A model generated the notes under the pieces. The model was not told where the DNA came from. It ran no database searches and saw only the letters and a program-made list of their open reading frames with translations. DNA of 64,000 nt from Woronichinia naegeliana WA131 (GTDB lineage Bacteria; Cyanobacteriota; Cyanobacteriia; Cyanobacteriales; Microcystaceae). Position numbers and translations under genes: made by a program. Below, piece by piece: positions 48,208 to 57,916 of this stretch. Each line of letters opens with the position of its first letter. Position 1 is the first letter of the stretch. The stretch is from contig CP073041.1 of the NCBI GenBank assembly GCA_025370055.1, positions 1,488,001-1,552,000 of the forward strand, in the 5' to 3' direction.

Positions 48208-48228
48208 AGAGGGGAGACCCTCTTTTTT
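48208..48228 (+). terminator. Rho-independent terminator of rpsA
   Basis: AGAGGG-GAGA-CCCTCT forms a 6-bp stem with a tetraloop and is followed by T-rich sequence ending at 48228. It lies 70 bp after the rpsA stop and 18 bp before the convergent fabI gene's end. Confidence 0.7.
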
Positions 48229-48246
48229 ATTGTTGGCTAAAATTGC

Positions 48247-49023
48247 CTACATCCCCATCACTTCATAGCCAGCATCGACATAGATAATTTGTCCGGTAAT
48301 GCCACTGGCGAGATCACTGGCTAAAAAGGCAGCCGTGTTACCGACTTCCAACTGGGTGACAGTACGATGTAGGGGAGCAATCTCTTCCACATGGTGGATC
48401 ATGTCTAAAATGCCACCCACCGCCGAAGAAGCTAATGTCCGAATGGGGCCAGCCGAAATACCGTTAACCCGTACATTTTGCGCCCCCATTTCTGCTGCTA
48501 GATAGCGGACACTCATTTCCAATCCGGCTTTGGCAATACCCATCAAATTGTAGTTAGGAATAACTTTAACGCCACCGAGATAGGACAGGGTAATCACACT
48601 ACCGCCCTCACTCATCAAAGGTTTAGCTGAACGAACTAATCTGCTTAGGGAATAGGTGCTGATTTCTAAAGATTGACTAAAAGATGCCCTAGGAATATCA
48701 CTAAAACTCCCAGATAAACCTTCCTTATCAGCAAATGCTAAACAATGAATGAGAATATCCAGTTTTCCCCATTTCTCAGCGATCGCGCTAAAGAGATCTT
48801 CCACTTGGGGATCATTTTGGACATCACAGGGCAAAATTAAACTGGGATTGAGAGGCTCAACCAACTCCCGTACTTTCTTCTCAAAACGTCCCTTCTCGTC
48901 GGGCAAAAAAGTAACCCCAATTTTGGCTCCGGCCCGATGTAGCTGTTGGGCAATGCCCCAGGCAATGGAGCGATTATTAGCAATCCCTGTCACCAGGGCA
49001 GTTTTTCCGCTTAAATCTAACAT
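48247..49023 (-). CDS. fabI: Enoyl-ACP reductase FabI
   Basis: A 258-residue NADH-dependent enoyl-ACP reductase of type II fatty acid synthesis. The cofactor site is TGIANNRSIAWGIAQQLHRAG. The catalytic Tyr and Lys are in YNLMGIAK (Y-x6-K), and GPIRTLASSAVGG is the substrate-binding loop. Its substrate is carried on ACP, one gene for which is broken at 42-43.6 kb in this window. Intact and full length. Confidence 0.94.
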   Translation of the reverse strand: MLDLSGKTALVTGIANNRSIAWGIAQQLHRAGAKIGVTFLPDEKGRFEKKVRELVEPLNPSLILPCDVQNDPQVEDLFSAIAEKWGKLDILIHCLAFADKEGLSGSFSDIPRASFSQSLEISTYSLSRLVRSAKPLMSEGGSVITLSYLGGVKVIPNYNLMGIAKAGLEMSVRYLAAEMGAQNVRVNGISAGPIRTLASSAVGGILDMIHHVEEIAPLHRTVTQLEVGNTAAFLASDLASGITGQIIYVDAGYEVMGM

Positions 49024-49111
49024 AAAGCTTTCTCTGGATAAATTCAGTCTAAAAGGCGAAAGAGCTTGTAACAGCCCAAAATATAACTATATCGCTCTGG
49101 TGATTCCCTCT

Positions 49112-49309
49112 ATGACAAAATCCAAAATTCAGCCATCCGCTTGGTTTGTCAAACCCTTTTTTTTCTGTCTGACCTTGACAGTAGTGCTCTATTTATTAAG
49201 AGGCATGGCTATTCTGACTTTCTTACCCGGTAGTATCTGGCTAGGGTTAATCAGTCTCTGTTTAGGACTAGCTCTTCTCTATACCTGGGAAAAAAGTCGC
49301 CGTTGGTAA
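49112..49309 (+). CDS. Small two-helix membrane protein
   Basis: A 65-residue protein, MTKSKIQPSAWFVKPF followed by two membrane helices (FFFCLTLTVVLYLLRGMAIL, GSIWLGLISLCLGLALLYTW) and a basic end (EKSRRW). Family not recognised; short membrane proteins of this style are common in cyanobacteria. It shares a promoter region with the divergent fabI. Confidence 0.6.
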   Translation: MTKSKIQPSAWFVKPFFFCLTLTVVLYLLRGMAILTFLPGSIWLGLISLCLGLALLYTWEKSRRW

Positions 49310-49563
49310 AACGGATTGAGATAAAATCCCAAATTTTTCTAGACTGGCCGCTAGGGAAGGTCAATCTGGCCCATATACTGGGGATAACTGCTCTGACGAC
49401 ATCCTCGGTTAGATGATTTTGCCAAGACAGCTTTAAGGTGATCCTAGGGAATGGGGACACAAGCAAAGGACTCAAACCTTTAGCGAAAACTGTTTTTTCA
49501 TGACTGAATGAAGGATTGCTGTAACATTTATTTGCACTCCCTATCAAGATAAAGAAGAAAATT

Positions 49564-50391
49564 ATGACAGGAAAAGTTTTAGAGAGTAATCCCAAAGGCA
49601 TCTTGATTCTAATTCTGCCGATCGCCGTCGGTATGGTATTAATCTACAAAGCCTGGCGAGTAATTTTGCTATTAGCTGCTCTAGTGATGGGATTTATTGC
49701 CTGGGATACTTACCAATGGCAACAAAAATGTCAGCAAATTGACCCTCAGTTTAATCAACTGGTGAAGGCAAATCAGGGACAAATTACCCAAGCGGATCTC
49801 GCCATACAAGGGATTGCCAAGGGACGTGCTGCCCAACGTTATTTAAACGATAAGGTGGCAGAGTATGGAGCCTACCAGCGCAAAGTTAACGAAACAACGG
49901 TCTATTATTTTATTACCGCCAGTACGCTAGGAACCATTTTTGATAGCAGTGAACCAGCCAGTGAAGTGGAAATAGTTTCAGCCCCTGTAGAAAATGCTTC
50001 TCCCCAATTAACAGCAGCGATCGCTCCTCCGGTTATTTTGCCAGAATCGCCCAAAGCCGAAACCATCGTTGAAACGGAACCATCCAGTTTTAGTTCCGGG
50101 TCTAGCCCCTTTGCCAATTTGGCCGAAATCAAGGAAGAGCGCAAACAGTTAGCCGAACCCATTTGGGATGTTAACCCCGTCATCGATAGTGCCCCTAACT
50201 CGATTCATGAAAATTCTGACTCCGGCCTGACCTTAATCCAATCCGAATTAGCCAAGCGGTTAGACACCACCTCCAGCACGATCGCCCGTCGCAAAGCCGA
50301 AGCAGATTTTACGGAATGGAGTCAGAGCAAAGATCCTGATGGTCTGGGTTGGTCGTACGATCTCGATAGTAAACTGTTCAAATCAGTTTAG
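49564..50391 (+). CDS. Conserved membrane-anchored protein
   Basis: A 275-residue protein with two N-terminal membrane helices (GILILILPIAVGMVLIYKAW, VILLLAALVMGFIAW). A helical region is followed by a proline/serine-rich disordered segment and a C-terminal 55-residue domain: LIQSELAKRLDTTSSTIARR, ADFTEWSQSKDPDGLGWSY. The LAKRL-TTSSTIARRK pattern resembles a helix-turn-helix, followed by a motif that recurs in cyanobacterial proteins. Function unknown. Confidence 0.68.
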   Translation: MTGKVLESNPKGILILILPIAVGMVLIYKAWRVILLLAALVMGFIAWDTYQWQQKCQQIDPQFNQLVKANQGQITQADLAIQGIAKGRAAQRYLNDKVAEYGAYQRKVNETTVYYFITASTLGTIFDSSEPASEVEIVSAPVENASPQLTAAIAPPVILPESPKAETIVETEPSSFSSGSSPFANLAEIKEERKQLAEPIWDVNPVIDSAPNSIHENSDSGLTLIQSELAKRLDTTSSTIARRKAEADFTEWSQSKDPDGLGWSYDLDSKLFKSV

Positions 50392-50557
50392 TTTAGTTTA
50401 GGTAGGAATACTTTCCCCGGGCCAAGGGTAAAGTTAACACCCTCTTACTTTTCTCGGCAAATCTGGACAAAATTTCTGATTCAAGCGGAAGATTTGATAC
50501 TAAAATTCAGCAACAGTTACGTCATTTTGTCTAATCAAATCAGCGAGTATTAGTACT

Positions 50558-51613
50558 ATGGGGAATGAACGGGTATCAGTCGGCATTATTGGCGCATCGG
50601 GGTATGGTGGAATTCAATTAGTCAGGTTGTTATTGGAACATCCCCAGGTTGAATTGACCTATCTAGGGGGACATAGTAGTGCAGGAAAACCCTATAGCCA
50701 AATTTATCCCCATCTCACCAATATTGTTAATCTCACCATTGAACCGATTGATTTAGAGGCGATCGCGGCCCGTTGTCAGGTGGTTTTTCTGGGATTGCCC
50801 AATGGATTAGCCTGTGATATGGCTCCAGTACTAACCGCCAAAGGTTGTAAGGTCTTAGATCTGTCGGCGGATTATCGGTTTAAAGACTTAGTGACTTACA
50901 GTGCTTGGTACGGTAAGGGGCGTACGGATAAGGTGGTGGCTGCCAAAGCCGTCTATGGACTCCCTGAACTTTATCGAGAAGAAATTAAGTCTGCTCAATT
51001 GATTGGTTGTCCAGGCTGTTATCCCACCGCCAGCTTAATGGCCCTCGCTCCCCTGCTCAAACAAGGTTTAATTGTACCAGAAACCGCGATCATTGATGCC
51101 AAGTCGGGAACCTCCGGTGGGGGACGGGAAGCCAAGGTGAATATGTTACTGGCGGAAGCGGAGGGATCTTTGGGAGCCTATGGCGTTGCGAAACATCGTC
51201 ATACCCCTGAGATTGAGCAGGTTTGTAGTGATTTAGCCGGTCAAGACGTAAAAGTTCAATTTACCCCCCATCTCATTCCCATGGTGCGGGGCATCCTGTC
51301 CACGGTTTATGCCACTCTGCGGGATCCGGGTCTGGTTCGAGATGATTTGATCACCATTTACAGTGCTTTTTACCGTTCCTCCCCCTTTATTAAAGTCTTA
51401 CCCAATGGGGTTTATCCGCAAACCAAATGGGCCTGGGGAACTAATCTCTGTTATCTCGGCATTGAAACTGACCCTCGTACCAATCGTGTCATTGTAATGT
51501 CTGCCATTGATAATTTAGTCAAAGGTCAGGCGGGCCAAGCTCTACAATGTTTAAATTTAATGATGGATTGGGAAGAAACCCTGGGATTACCCCGATTGGC
51601 CTTCTATCCTTAA
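50558..51613 (+). CDS. argC: N-acetyl-gamma-glutamyl-phosphate reductase
   Basis: A 351-residue ArgC, third step of arginine biosynthesis. It has the NADP site [18 protein letters not shown], the active-site cysteine in [14 protein letters not shown] and the conserved [12 protein letters not shown] and HRHTPEIEQ segments. Of family length and intact. Not clustered with other arg genes, as usual in cyanobacteria. Confidence 0.95.
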   Translation: MGNERVSVGIIGASGYGGIQLVRLLLEHPQVELTYLGGHSSAGKPYSQIYPHLTNIVNLTIEPIDLEAIAARCQVVFLGLPNGLACDMAPVLTAKGCKVLDLSADYRFKDLVTYSAWYGKGRTDKVVAAKAVYGLPELYREEIKSAQLIGCPGCYPTASLMALAPLLKQGLIVPETAIIDAKSGTSGGGREAKVNMLLAEAEGSLGAYGVAKHRHTPEIEQVCSDLAGQDVKVQFTPHLIPMVRGILSTVYATLRDPGLVRDDLITIYSAFYRSSPFIKVLPNGVYPQTKWAWGTNLCYLGIETDPRTNRVIVMSAIDNLVKGQAGQALQCLNLMMDWEETLGLPRLAFYP

Positions 51614-52080
51614 AAAAGTCTTGAACATTATTATGATCACCTAGGGATAAGGAAGGCCCGTAGTTTTTCTTGTAAAATCGGCTTAAAGAATCTTGTCAGC
51701 CAATGTGAGGACTCCCTGCCATGAGAAAATCCCTGGGTTTGTTGTTATTGAGTCTTATACCCTGGGCGATCGCTGATGGTTTTTGGGGAGCCTCCAGGAT
51801 TCAAGCGGGGGAAACCTGTAACTATATCAACAACCGTCTTTATATGGCCCAGGCTTACCTCAACACCAAAAATATCTGGGTTAGTCAGGGATGGTGGGTG
51901 ATCGAACCAGGTCAATGTGTTGTCTATGCCGATCATGCCAGCACCTACTTTAAAATCGAAGAGGAACAAGCGGCACCTCGCCCGATAATTCCGCAAAGTG
52001 TTCAGACCGATCTCTGTGTTGTCAATGATCGTTTTACGGTTTATCAAGCCAGTGATGCCGCCGTTTGTGATAATCAGGAT

Positions 52081-53470
52081 GGGTGCGACCTTTAGTTGAT
52101 AAAAGCTGTTGTAATCAGGGTTCTACAGGGAACCCATATTGATCAAGTTTTGCCCAAAATTGACTCCATCGTTCCTTGGTCAATACCAAAGCTCGTAGGC
52201 TCAAAATAATTCCTGCTCCTTTTTCCTTCCATCGCATCCCTGAACAACATAATCGTTGTTTGACCAACGTCTTACAAGCTGCTTCCGTAACACCTGAACC
52301 AATCGGATACTTTTTCTCTAAGTATTCAGCATAATCCATTTGATGCTGATGATTCTCGTAATAAGTAATCGCCGCTTGTAGTTTCTCGGTAAGATTCTTA
52401 GAATGACTTTTTTCTTCTTTGACTTCTTTCATCAGATTTAGCAGTTCTCCTGCTTTTCCTTTTTCATGCTTGAGTTCTCGACAATTTTCAGTCAACCATT
52501 CTTTTTGTTTTGACACGGTATTCGGATGCAACGCTTCTGCCAAGGCACCTAAGTAACCAGAGGCATGATAGAAATCTAATATCTGTTCTTCCGTTTGCTT
52601 TTCTAAAAACTTCCAATTTGATTCTGCCCCGTCTGCTATCCCGACCAATGTTGCCTCTGGATAACGGTTTTTCGCTCGCTCAATTTCTCTTTCTAATCTT
52701 TCTAGAAAACTCTTTTTTCCATACTCTGGTGCCGCACCTAGATAGATTGTATGTTGACGTTCGCCTTCACTATCGTATAGGGAAACGGTTCCCACCATTG
52801 CTTCACGGTAGCCATCCTCACACATCAGCATACAGGTTCCATCTAATCCTATTCCCACTGTTGCAATTTGGCTATCCTCCTTGGGCGGGGCATAACTCCA
52901 CGCTTCTTCTTTTGCCTGTACCACACTTCCTACTGCTTCACTCAATCTTTGGATATAGGATAGCGCTACTTTTCTACCATGATTTTCTAATAAATCATTT
53001 TTCACCTCTTTGCCTGCCATCCCTGACATTTTTGAGGATACCTGTTTTGCCAATAATGGCGTTGATGTTATGATTATCCTTGCTTCTCTTTCTAAGGGGC
53101 AATACGTTTTTCCTCAAAGGTGAACGCTGATATACATGACGATTCACTATAACCTCACCATAAGGTGTTTGATATTCTTTCGGTTGCTCTCCCTTACTCT
53201 TCCAGATTTCTTCACCGATTTTTAAGGGTGAACCATCTGTATCTAAATATTTCAAGGCTTCTTTGCTGGCGATGCAACCTACTTCGTTTAAGCCTTTTTG
53301 AATATTTATTTCTGTATCCAACATTGAACGACTTAGTTCTAATGTTAGTTCTATTTTTATCTTTGAACCCTCTACATTAATTAGTTTTGCTGTCATCATT
53401 GTTTCCTCTTTGTCACTTTTCATCTCATGTTAACACTTTTCTTTTCCTTCATCAACTAAAGGTCACACCC
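52081..53470 (-). mobile_element. ISKra4-family element, copy D (1390 bp)
   Basis: Complete copy between GGGTGCGACC (52081) and GGTCACACCC (ending 53470), with the 8-bp duplication ATCAGGAT at 52073-52080 and 53471-53478. The right end carries the same A-variant (GGTCACACCC) as copy C. Confidence 0.92.
52115..53423 (-). pseudogene. ISKra4 transposase, frameshifted (copy D)
   Basis: ORF1 (53423 to 52995) and ORF2 (53053 to 52115) are out of frame through the shared lesion block. It carries the YLEKKYP variant like copy B, which mixes the otherwise B-specific change with a C-like background. Confidence 0.8.
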
Positions 53471-53759
53471 ATCAGGATGGACTGATGACTCCTTTTACCG
53501 CCATTGGACAACAAAAAGAAGTGCTTCAAGAATCTAATCCCTAGCCATTCCTTGCTGGTTTGGATAGACTTCATCCCCGCCTTATTCCGTGCGCTCCTGA
53601 ACCCGTAATCTTTTTTTACATTCGGCGATCGCTGACAGGAAAGGCTTTTCAGTATTTTTTACAAAATGTAATCTTGAATACAGCATTTTAGGACTTTTCT
53701 CTTTTTTCAAGTTAGACTATATTAGTCAATAAGCCATGTTACCCCTTGTAGGTATCTGT

Positions 53760-54002
53760 ATGAGTATTAGTACCCTGTCTCCTCGCACGTCCAGTAGCTA
53801 CTCTATTACCTTACTTAAGGATGAAGTCCGTCAGTTAGTCGAAAGAGGAACCGTTAGCCGTCATCAGCCGATCTATGTGTTATGCCAATATATTCCAGCA
53901 CGGGAATGGGTTTGTGTTGAGTGTGAATTAGAGCGGAGTGATTTTCTGTTGCGGGATCAGATTGGCGATTTAATTTCTTCTGAATGTTGGGATAATGACT
54001 AG
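53760..54002 (+). CDS. DUF4327 protein
   Basis: An 80-residue protein of the cyanobacterial DUF4327 family: LKDEVRQLVERGTVSRHQPIY-type core and WVCVECELERSDFLLRD-type end. The start at ATG 53760 (MSISTLSPRTSSS) is preferred; an upstream ATG at 53736 adds eight residues. Function unknown. Confidence 0.8.
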   Translation: MSISTLSPRTSSSYSITLLKDEVRQLVERGTVSRHQPIYVLCQYIPAREWVCVECELERSDFLLRDQIGDLISSECWDND

Positions 54003-54141
54003 GCGATCGCGATGGAAAAATTTTCTTCGTGCCCAGTCTGTAGAGAAAACGATTAAGTAAGAAGGTCAGCTAACTGAAACGCGATCGTCAATGATGGGTC
54101 GTGGTTTGGTAGTAGTGATGGGCTATATTGAGAAAGGATGA

Positions 54142-55083
54142 ATGGCTCCCCTTTTAAGTATTTGTATTCCAGCCTATAATCGTCCTTTTTGGCTACGGCG
54201 AGCTTTAGAATCCATTGCTGTCCCTGGTTATGATGGTTCTCAAGTAGAAATTATTATTACTGATGATTCGGATGATCAAACCGTAGAGACGATCGCCCAG
54301 GAGGTTTTAAAAAATTGGTCTGGAAAATGGCTGTATGAATTCCATGAGTCACGGTTAGGAATGGCTCAAAATTGGAATCGAGCGATTAGTTTGGCAACGG
54401 GAAATTATGTGATAGTTTTACACGATGATGACTTTTTATTATCGGGTGGTTTAGCAAGACTATTAAAGGGAATTAAACGTCTAAACGATCGTTACCCTGT
54501 CCTATTATTTGGAGTTTGGGTTGTAGATAGCCAAGAACAAGTAATGAAGCGTCAAGTTTTTAAAGATGATCGCTTTTTAGCTCCGAGAGAAGCTTTAATT
54601 GCTTTATTTTCTGATTCTTCTTTTGTGCGTTTTCCGGCGATCGCCATGAAACGATCTGTATTTGAAGAAGTTGGTTTTTTCTGTCCTGAGTGGCAAGAAC
54701 CCTGCGATGTGGAAATGTGGATGCGTTTATTTGCCTGTTATGGGGCTTATTGTTGTCAAGAAGAGACCGTAGCCTATCGGGTACATTCTCAAGCTTTGAC
54801 AATGGCTTCCTTTAATGAGCAAACGATCAGCATTCTTTTAAATTTATTTGAGGAGTTATCCCTCTTAAATCTTTTGAGTGAAGAGCAGTTAGAACAGTGC
54901 CAACAACAGTATTTCTATCAATACATTTTAGCGGGAGCTTGGCGACAGTTACGCAGAAGAAAATGGCAAGCTTTTAAACAGGTTATGGAATTATTAGAAG
55001 TTCCAAGCATCAAAGTATTAGTTTGTCCGAGAAAATGGTGGTTTTTGAGAGCAATCTTCAGTTTATTAGCCGATATTGTTTAA
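54142..55083 (+). CDS. Family 2 glycosyltransferase
   Basis: A 313-residue GT-A glycosyltransferase: LLSICIPAYNRPFWLRRALE at the nucleotide-binding N-terminus, IIITDDSDDQT, and the DxD-type VLHDDDFLL. A C-terminal helical segment follows. It probably adds a sugar to a surface polysaccharide. It is isolated here, but the broken polysaccharide genes at 59.9-63.5 kb suggest a larger locus once lay in this region. Confidence 0.85.
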   Translation: MAPLLSICIPAYNRPFWLRRALESIAVPGYDGSQVEIIITDDSDDQTVETIAQEVLKNWSGKWLYEFHESRLGMAQNWNRAISLATGNYVIVLHDDDFLLSGGLARLLKGIKRLNDRYPVLLFGVWVVDSQEQVMKRQVFKDDRFLAPREALIALFSDSSFVRFPAIAMKRSVFEEVGFFCPEWQEPCDVEMWMRLFACYGAYCCQEETVAYRVHSQALTMASFNEQTISILLNLFEELSLLNLLSEEQLEQCQQQYFYQYILAGAWRQLRRRKWQAFKQVMELLEVPSIKVLVCPRKWWFLRAIFSLLADIV

Positions 55084-55132
55084 ACTTTTTCTAGGTTCTT
55101 TTTTCTTGGAAACTGCGATCGCCAAATCGTCT

Positions 55133-55684
55133 CTACCAAGCTTTAGGTTTAAATTTTGGGTCGTTAAGAATTACCAAATTATCTCCCGATTGAGCAATCA
55201 CAAATAAGCCCTGACGATAGGCATAACTAGCTACTTCTTTCGGTGTGACCATTGCCGCCACTGCTCCTAAAATCTTTAAACTTTGATAGCGAGGTAAAAG
55301 TCTTTTGAATTTATCGAGTCTTTCTAGATGTTCATCTACATCAGCTTGAGTTAGTTTACTTTTAACTTCGATTGCGATCGCATCCGATCCATTGACAACT
55401 AAAAGATCAATTTCAAGACCCTCATCTCCCCTCTGTACGGAAAGGTCAGAAGATAATTCGGTGACATCAATGCCTCGTTCATGGAAGAGACGAACCGCCG
55501 CAGGTCTAACTTGCCACTCCACAAATTCTCCCAAACGATTGCCTAGTTTACCTAATTGCTCATCAACTCGTTTGTTTTGTTCTTTGATCAATCGTTCTGT
55601 TTCCCGAAAACGGCGATCAGTTTCTTTTTGGGATTGAATAAGTTCCCCTAAGAGTTGCCAGACTTCATCTGCTGTTGTTGCCAT
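55133..55684 (-). CDS. DUF3782-type PD-(D/E)XK nuclease-like protein
   Basis: A 183-residue protein with an N-terminal coiled coil (SQKETDRRFRETERLIKEQ). A PD-(D/E)XK-like domain follows: GLEIDLLVVNGSDAIAIEVKS supplies the D and the ExK. DUF3782 proteins are abundant in cyanobacteria and linked to mobile DNA; their substrate is unknown. Confidence 0.82.
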   Translation of the reverse strand: MATTADEVWQLLGELIQSQKETDRRFRETERLIKEQNKRVDEQLGKLGNRLGEFVEWQVRPAAVRLFHERGIDVTELSSDLSVQRGDEGLEIDLLVVNGSDAIAIEVKSKLTQADVDEHLERLDKFKRLLPRYQSLKILGAVAAMVTPKEVASYAYRQGLFVIAQSGDNLVILNDPKFKPKAW

Positions 55685-55798
55685 TATTGATTTCCTGTAG
55701 TCTGATTAGTTTTATTGTAGGCGATCGCAGGTTCTTCTAAAGCTCAGTTTTAAAAGGAGAATTAAAAGCAATTTTGATAGTTACCCATTAAGACCCAA

Positions 55799-56011
55799 CT
55801 AATTTTCATGGATGAGCCATTGTTTAAGTTCATTTTGATTGGTAAAATGCAAAATTTGATCACTTAATTTTTCTAGTTGTGATGTTGATAAGTTAGTAAT
55901 TTGTTGTTGAATATCGGAGGGAAGGGAACCCAAACGATTATTTAATAGTTTAAGGATAATAATTAATTCTCCCTGTTGAAGTCCCTGTTGAAGTCCCTGT
56001 TGAGTTCCGCA
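55799..56011 (-). pseudogene. C-terminal DUF4351 fragment of an Rpn-type nuclease, cut by ISKra4
   Basis: About 70 codons (QQGLQQGLQQGELIIILKLL, then NNRLGSLPSDIQQQITNLS) form the DUF4351 tail that usually ends Rpn/PD-(D/E)XK transposase-like proteins. ISKra4 copy E inserted at 56012 within the QQGL repeat region. On the other side of the insertion (from 57409) no recognisable Rpn domain follows, so the gene had probably already lost its 5' part. Confidence 0.7.
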
Positions 56012-57400
56012 GGGTGTGACCTTTAGTTGATGAAGGAAAAGAAAAGTGTTAACATGGGATGAAAAGTGACAAAGAGGAAACAATGATGACAGCAAAACTA
56101 ATTAATGTAGAGGGTTCAAAGATAAAAATAGAACTAACATTAGAACTCAGTCGTTCAATGTTGGATACAGAAATAAATATTCAAAAAGGCTTAAACGAAG
56201 TAGGTTGCATCGCCAGCAAAGAAGCCTTGAAATATTTAGATACAGATGGTTCACCCTTAAAAATCGGTGAAGAAATCTGGAAGAGTAAGGGAGAGCAACC
56301 GAAAGAATATCAAACACCTTATGGTGAGGTTATAGTGAATCGTCATGTATATCAGCGTTCAGTAGGAGGAAAAACGTATTGCCCCTTAGAAAGAGAAGCA
56401 AGGATAATCATAACATCAACGCCATTATTGGCAAAACAGGTATCCTCAAAAATGTCAGGGATGGCAGGCAAAGAGGTGAAAAATGATTTATTAGAAAATC
56501 ATGGTAGAAAAGTAGCGCTATCCTATATCCAAAGATTGAGTGAAGCAGTAGGAAGTGTGGTACAGGCAAAAGAAGAAGCGTGGAGTTATGCCCCGCCCAA
56601 GGAGGATAGCCAAATTGCAACAGTGGGAATAGGATTAGATGGAACCTGTATGCTGATGTGTGAGGATGGCTACCGTGAAGCAATGGTGGGAACCGTTTCC
56701 CTATACGATAGTGAGGGCGAACGTCAACATACAATCTATCTAGGTGCGGCACCAGAGTATGGAAAAAAGAGTTTTCTAGAAAGATTAGAAAGAGAAATTG
56801 AGCGAGCGAAAAACCGTTATCCAGAGGCAACATTGGTCGGGATAGCAGACGGGGCAGAATCAAATTGGAAGTTTTTAGAAAAGCAAACGGAAGAACAGAT
56901 ATTAGATTTCTATCATGCCTCTGGTTACTTAGGTGCCTTGGCAGAAGCGTTGCATCCTAATACAGTGTCAAAACAAAAAGAATGGTTGACTGAAAATTGT
57001 CGAGAACTCAAGCATGAAAAAGGAAAAGCAGGAGAACTGCTAAATCTGATGAAAGAAGTCAAAGAAGAAAAAAGTCATTCTAAGAATCTTACCGAGAAAC
57101 TACAAGCGGCGATTACTTATTACGAGAATCATCAGCATCAAATGGATTATGCTGAATACATAGAGAAAAAGTATCCGATTGGTTCAGGTGTTACGGAAGC
57201 AGCTTGTAAGACGTTGGTCAAACAACGATTATGTTGTTCAGGGATGCGATGGAAGGAAAAAGGAGCAGGAATTATTTTGAGCCTACGAGCTTTGGTATTG
57301 ACCAAGGAACGATGGAGTCAATTTTGGGCAAAACTTGATCAATATGGGTTCCCTGTAGAACCCTGATTACAACAGCTTTTATCAACTAAAGGTCGCACCC
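56012..57400 (+). mobile_element. ISKra4-family element, copy E (1389 bp), with intact transposase
   Basis: Ends GGGTGTGACC (56012) and GGTCGCACCC (ending 57400), with the 8-bp duplication GTTCCGCA at 56004-56011 and 57401-57408. It is one base shorter than copies A-D, which accounts for its unbroken gene. It is therefore the candidate autonomous copy of this element in the window. Confidence 0.93.
56059..57366 (+). CDS. ISKra4-family transposase, full length
   Basis: A continuous 435-residue transposase. The N-terminal third (LNEVGCIASKEALKYLD, VIVNRHVYQRSVGGKTYCPL) is the DNA-recognition part. The catalytic part contains GIGLDGTCMLMCEDGYRE, LVGIADGAESNWKFLEKQ, ILDFYHASGYLGALAEAL and GSGVTEAACKTLVKQRLCC. 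The D, D and E are those in LDGT, ADGA and VTEA by family analogy. In copies A-D the GSVGGKTYC-type joint is replaced and out of frame. This copy could supply transposase in trans to them. Confidence 0.92.
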   Translation: MKSDKEETMMTAKLINVEGSKIKIELTLELSRSMLDTEINIQKGLNEVGCIASKEALKYLDTDGSPLKIGEEIWKSKGEQPKEYQTPYGEVIVNRHVYQRSVGGKTYCPLEREARIIITSTPLLAKQVSSKMSGMAGKEVKNDLLENHGRKVALSYIQRLSEAVGSVVQAKEEAWSYAPPKEDSQIATVGIGLDGTCMLMCEDGYREAMVGTVSLYDSEGERQHTIYLGAAPEYGKKSFLERLEREIERAKNRYPEATLVGIADGAESNWKFLEKQTEEQILDFYHASGYLGALAEALHPNTVSKQKEWLTENCRELKHEKGKAGELLNLMKEVKEEKSHSKNLTEKLQAAITYYENHQHQMDYAEYIEKKYPIGSGVTEAACKTLVKQRLCCSGMRWKEKGAGIILSLRALVLTKERWSQFWAKLDQYGFPVEP

Positions 57401-57916
57401 GTTCCGCATGAGTTTGTGGCTACGAGAGAATAAGGCTTTGAGCCTCCTGAATCCCGTTCAAAAGTTCTTTGATGGCGTGTTTTTCGCTCAATAACACTCA
57501 TTGGAAGGTACAAAAGACGATGTTTGATGTATGTTTTTCCGTAAAGCCCTTGAGCAAGAAGCTTTTAGAAATACAAGAAGACACAAACTAATTCGGAATC
57601 AGACCTAGCCTATCGTTCAAAAATAAGATGCGTTTACCCTGTTCTATACTATAAAAATCAATCTCATAAAGTAGCCTATTCTCTCTCTGCTGAAAGTAAT
57701 AAGCAAATTTTGCTCAATCTTGTTCAAAAAACTCTCAACTCTTAATAACTTAATGTTCAAACCATTCTGTGTTGCATTACTGGCATCTTATCGAACTGGC
57801 CAAAGGAGCGAACTTACTCCGTACTTTCACCCCCACAATCCAACTCTTTCGCTATTGTGTCCCCTGCGATCGCGCTAAACTAAAAAAGTCTCGTCCTTGG
57901 TTATCGGTTAACAAAT
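57401..57916. other. Stretch with only degraded coding sequence
   Basis: This 516-bp stretch holds short open frames without family resemblance. One ending at 57590 (MFDVCFSVKPLSKKLLEIQ) may be a gene remnant. A 60-codon frame at 57769-57951 overlaps the Uma2 gene and contains no domain. No RNA gene or terminator was recognised. Probably a gene graveyard between the IS and the Uma2 gene. Confidence 0.4.

Larger units (their letters stand above)
51721..53544 (+). pseudogene. DUF1036 exported protein gene split by ISKra4
   Basis: A signal peptide (LGLLLLSLIPWAIADGFWG) leads into a DUF1036 domain (CNYINNRLYMAQAYL, GWWVIEPGQCVVYADH, DLCVVNDRFTVYQA). At codon 120 ISKra4 copy D interrupts it. Removing the element and one ATCAGGAT restores a frame that ends NQDGLMTPFTAIGQQ ... 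ESNP at 53544, about 141 residues. As it stands the frame reads DNQDGCDL and stops at 52095. Only the last 20 or so residues are lost, so a shortened protein may still be exported. Confidence 0.82.

Noticed and set aside
55133-57408. DUF3782 gene, Rpn fragment and ISKra4 copy E as a composite transposon
   Set aside because: Only one ISKra4 copy has matching duplications here and no second copy in suitable position shares them; copy D at 52-53.5 kb has its own, different duplication.
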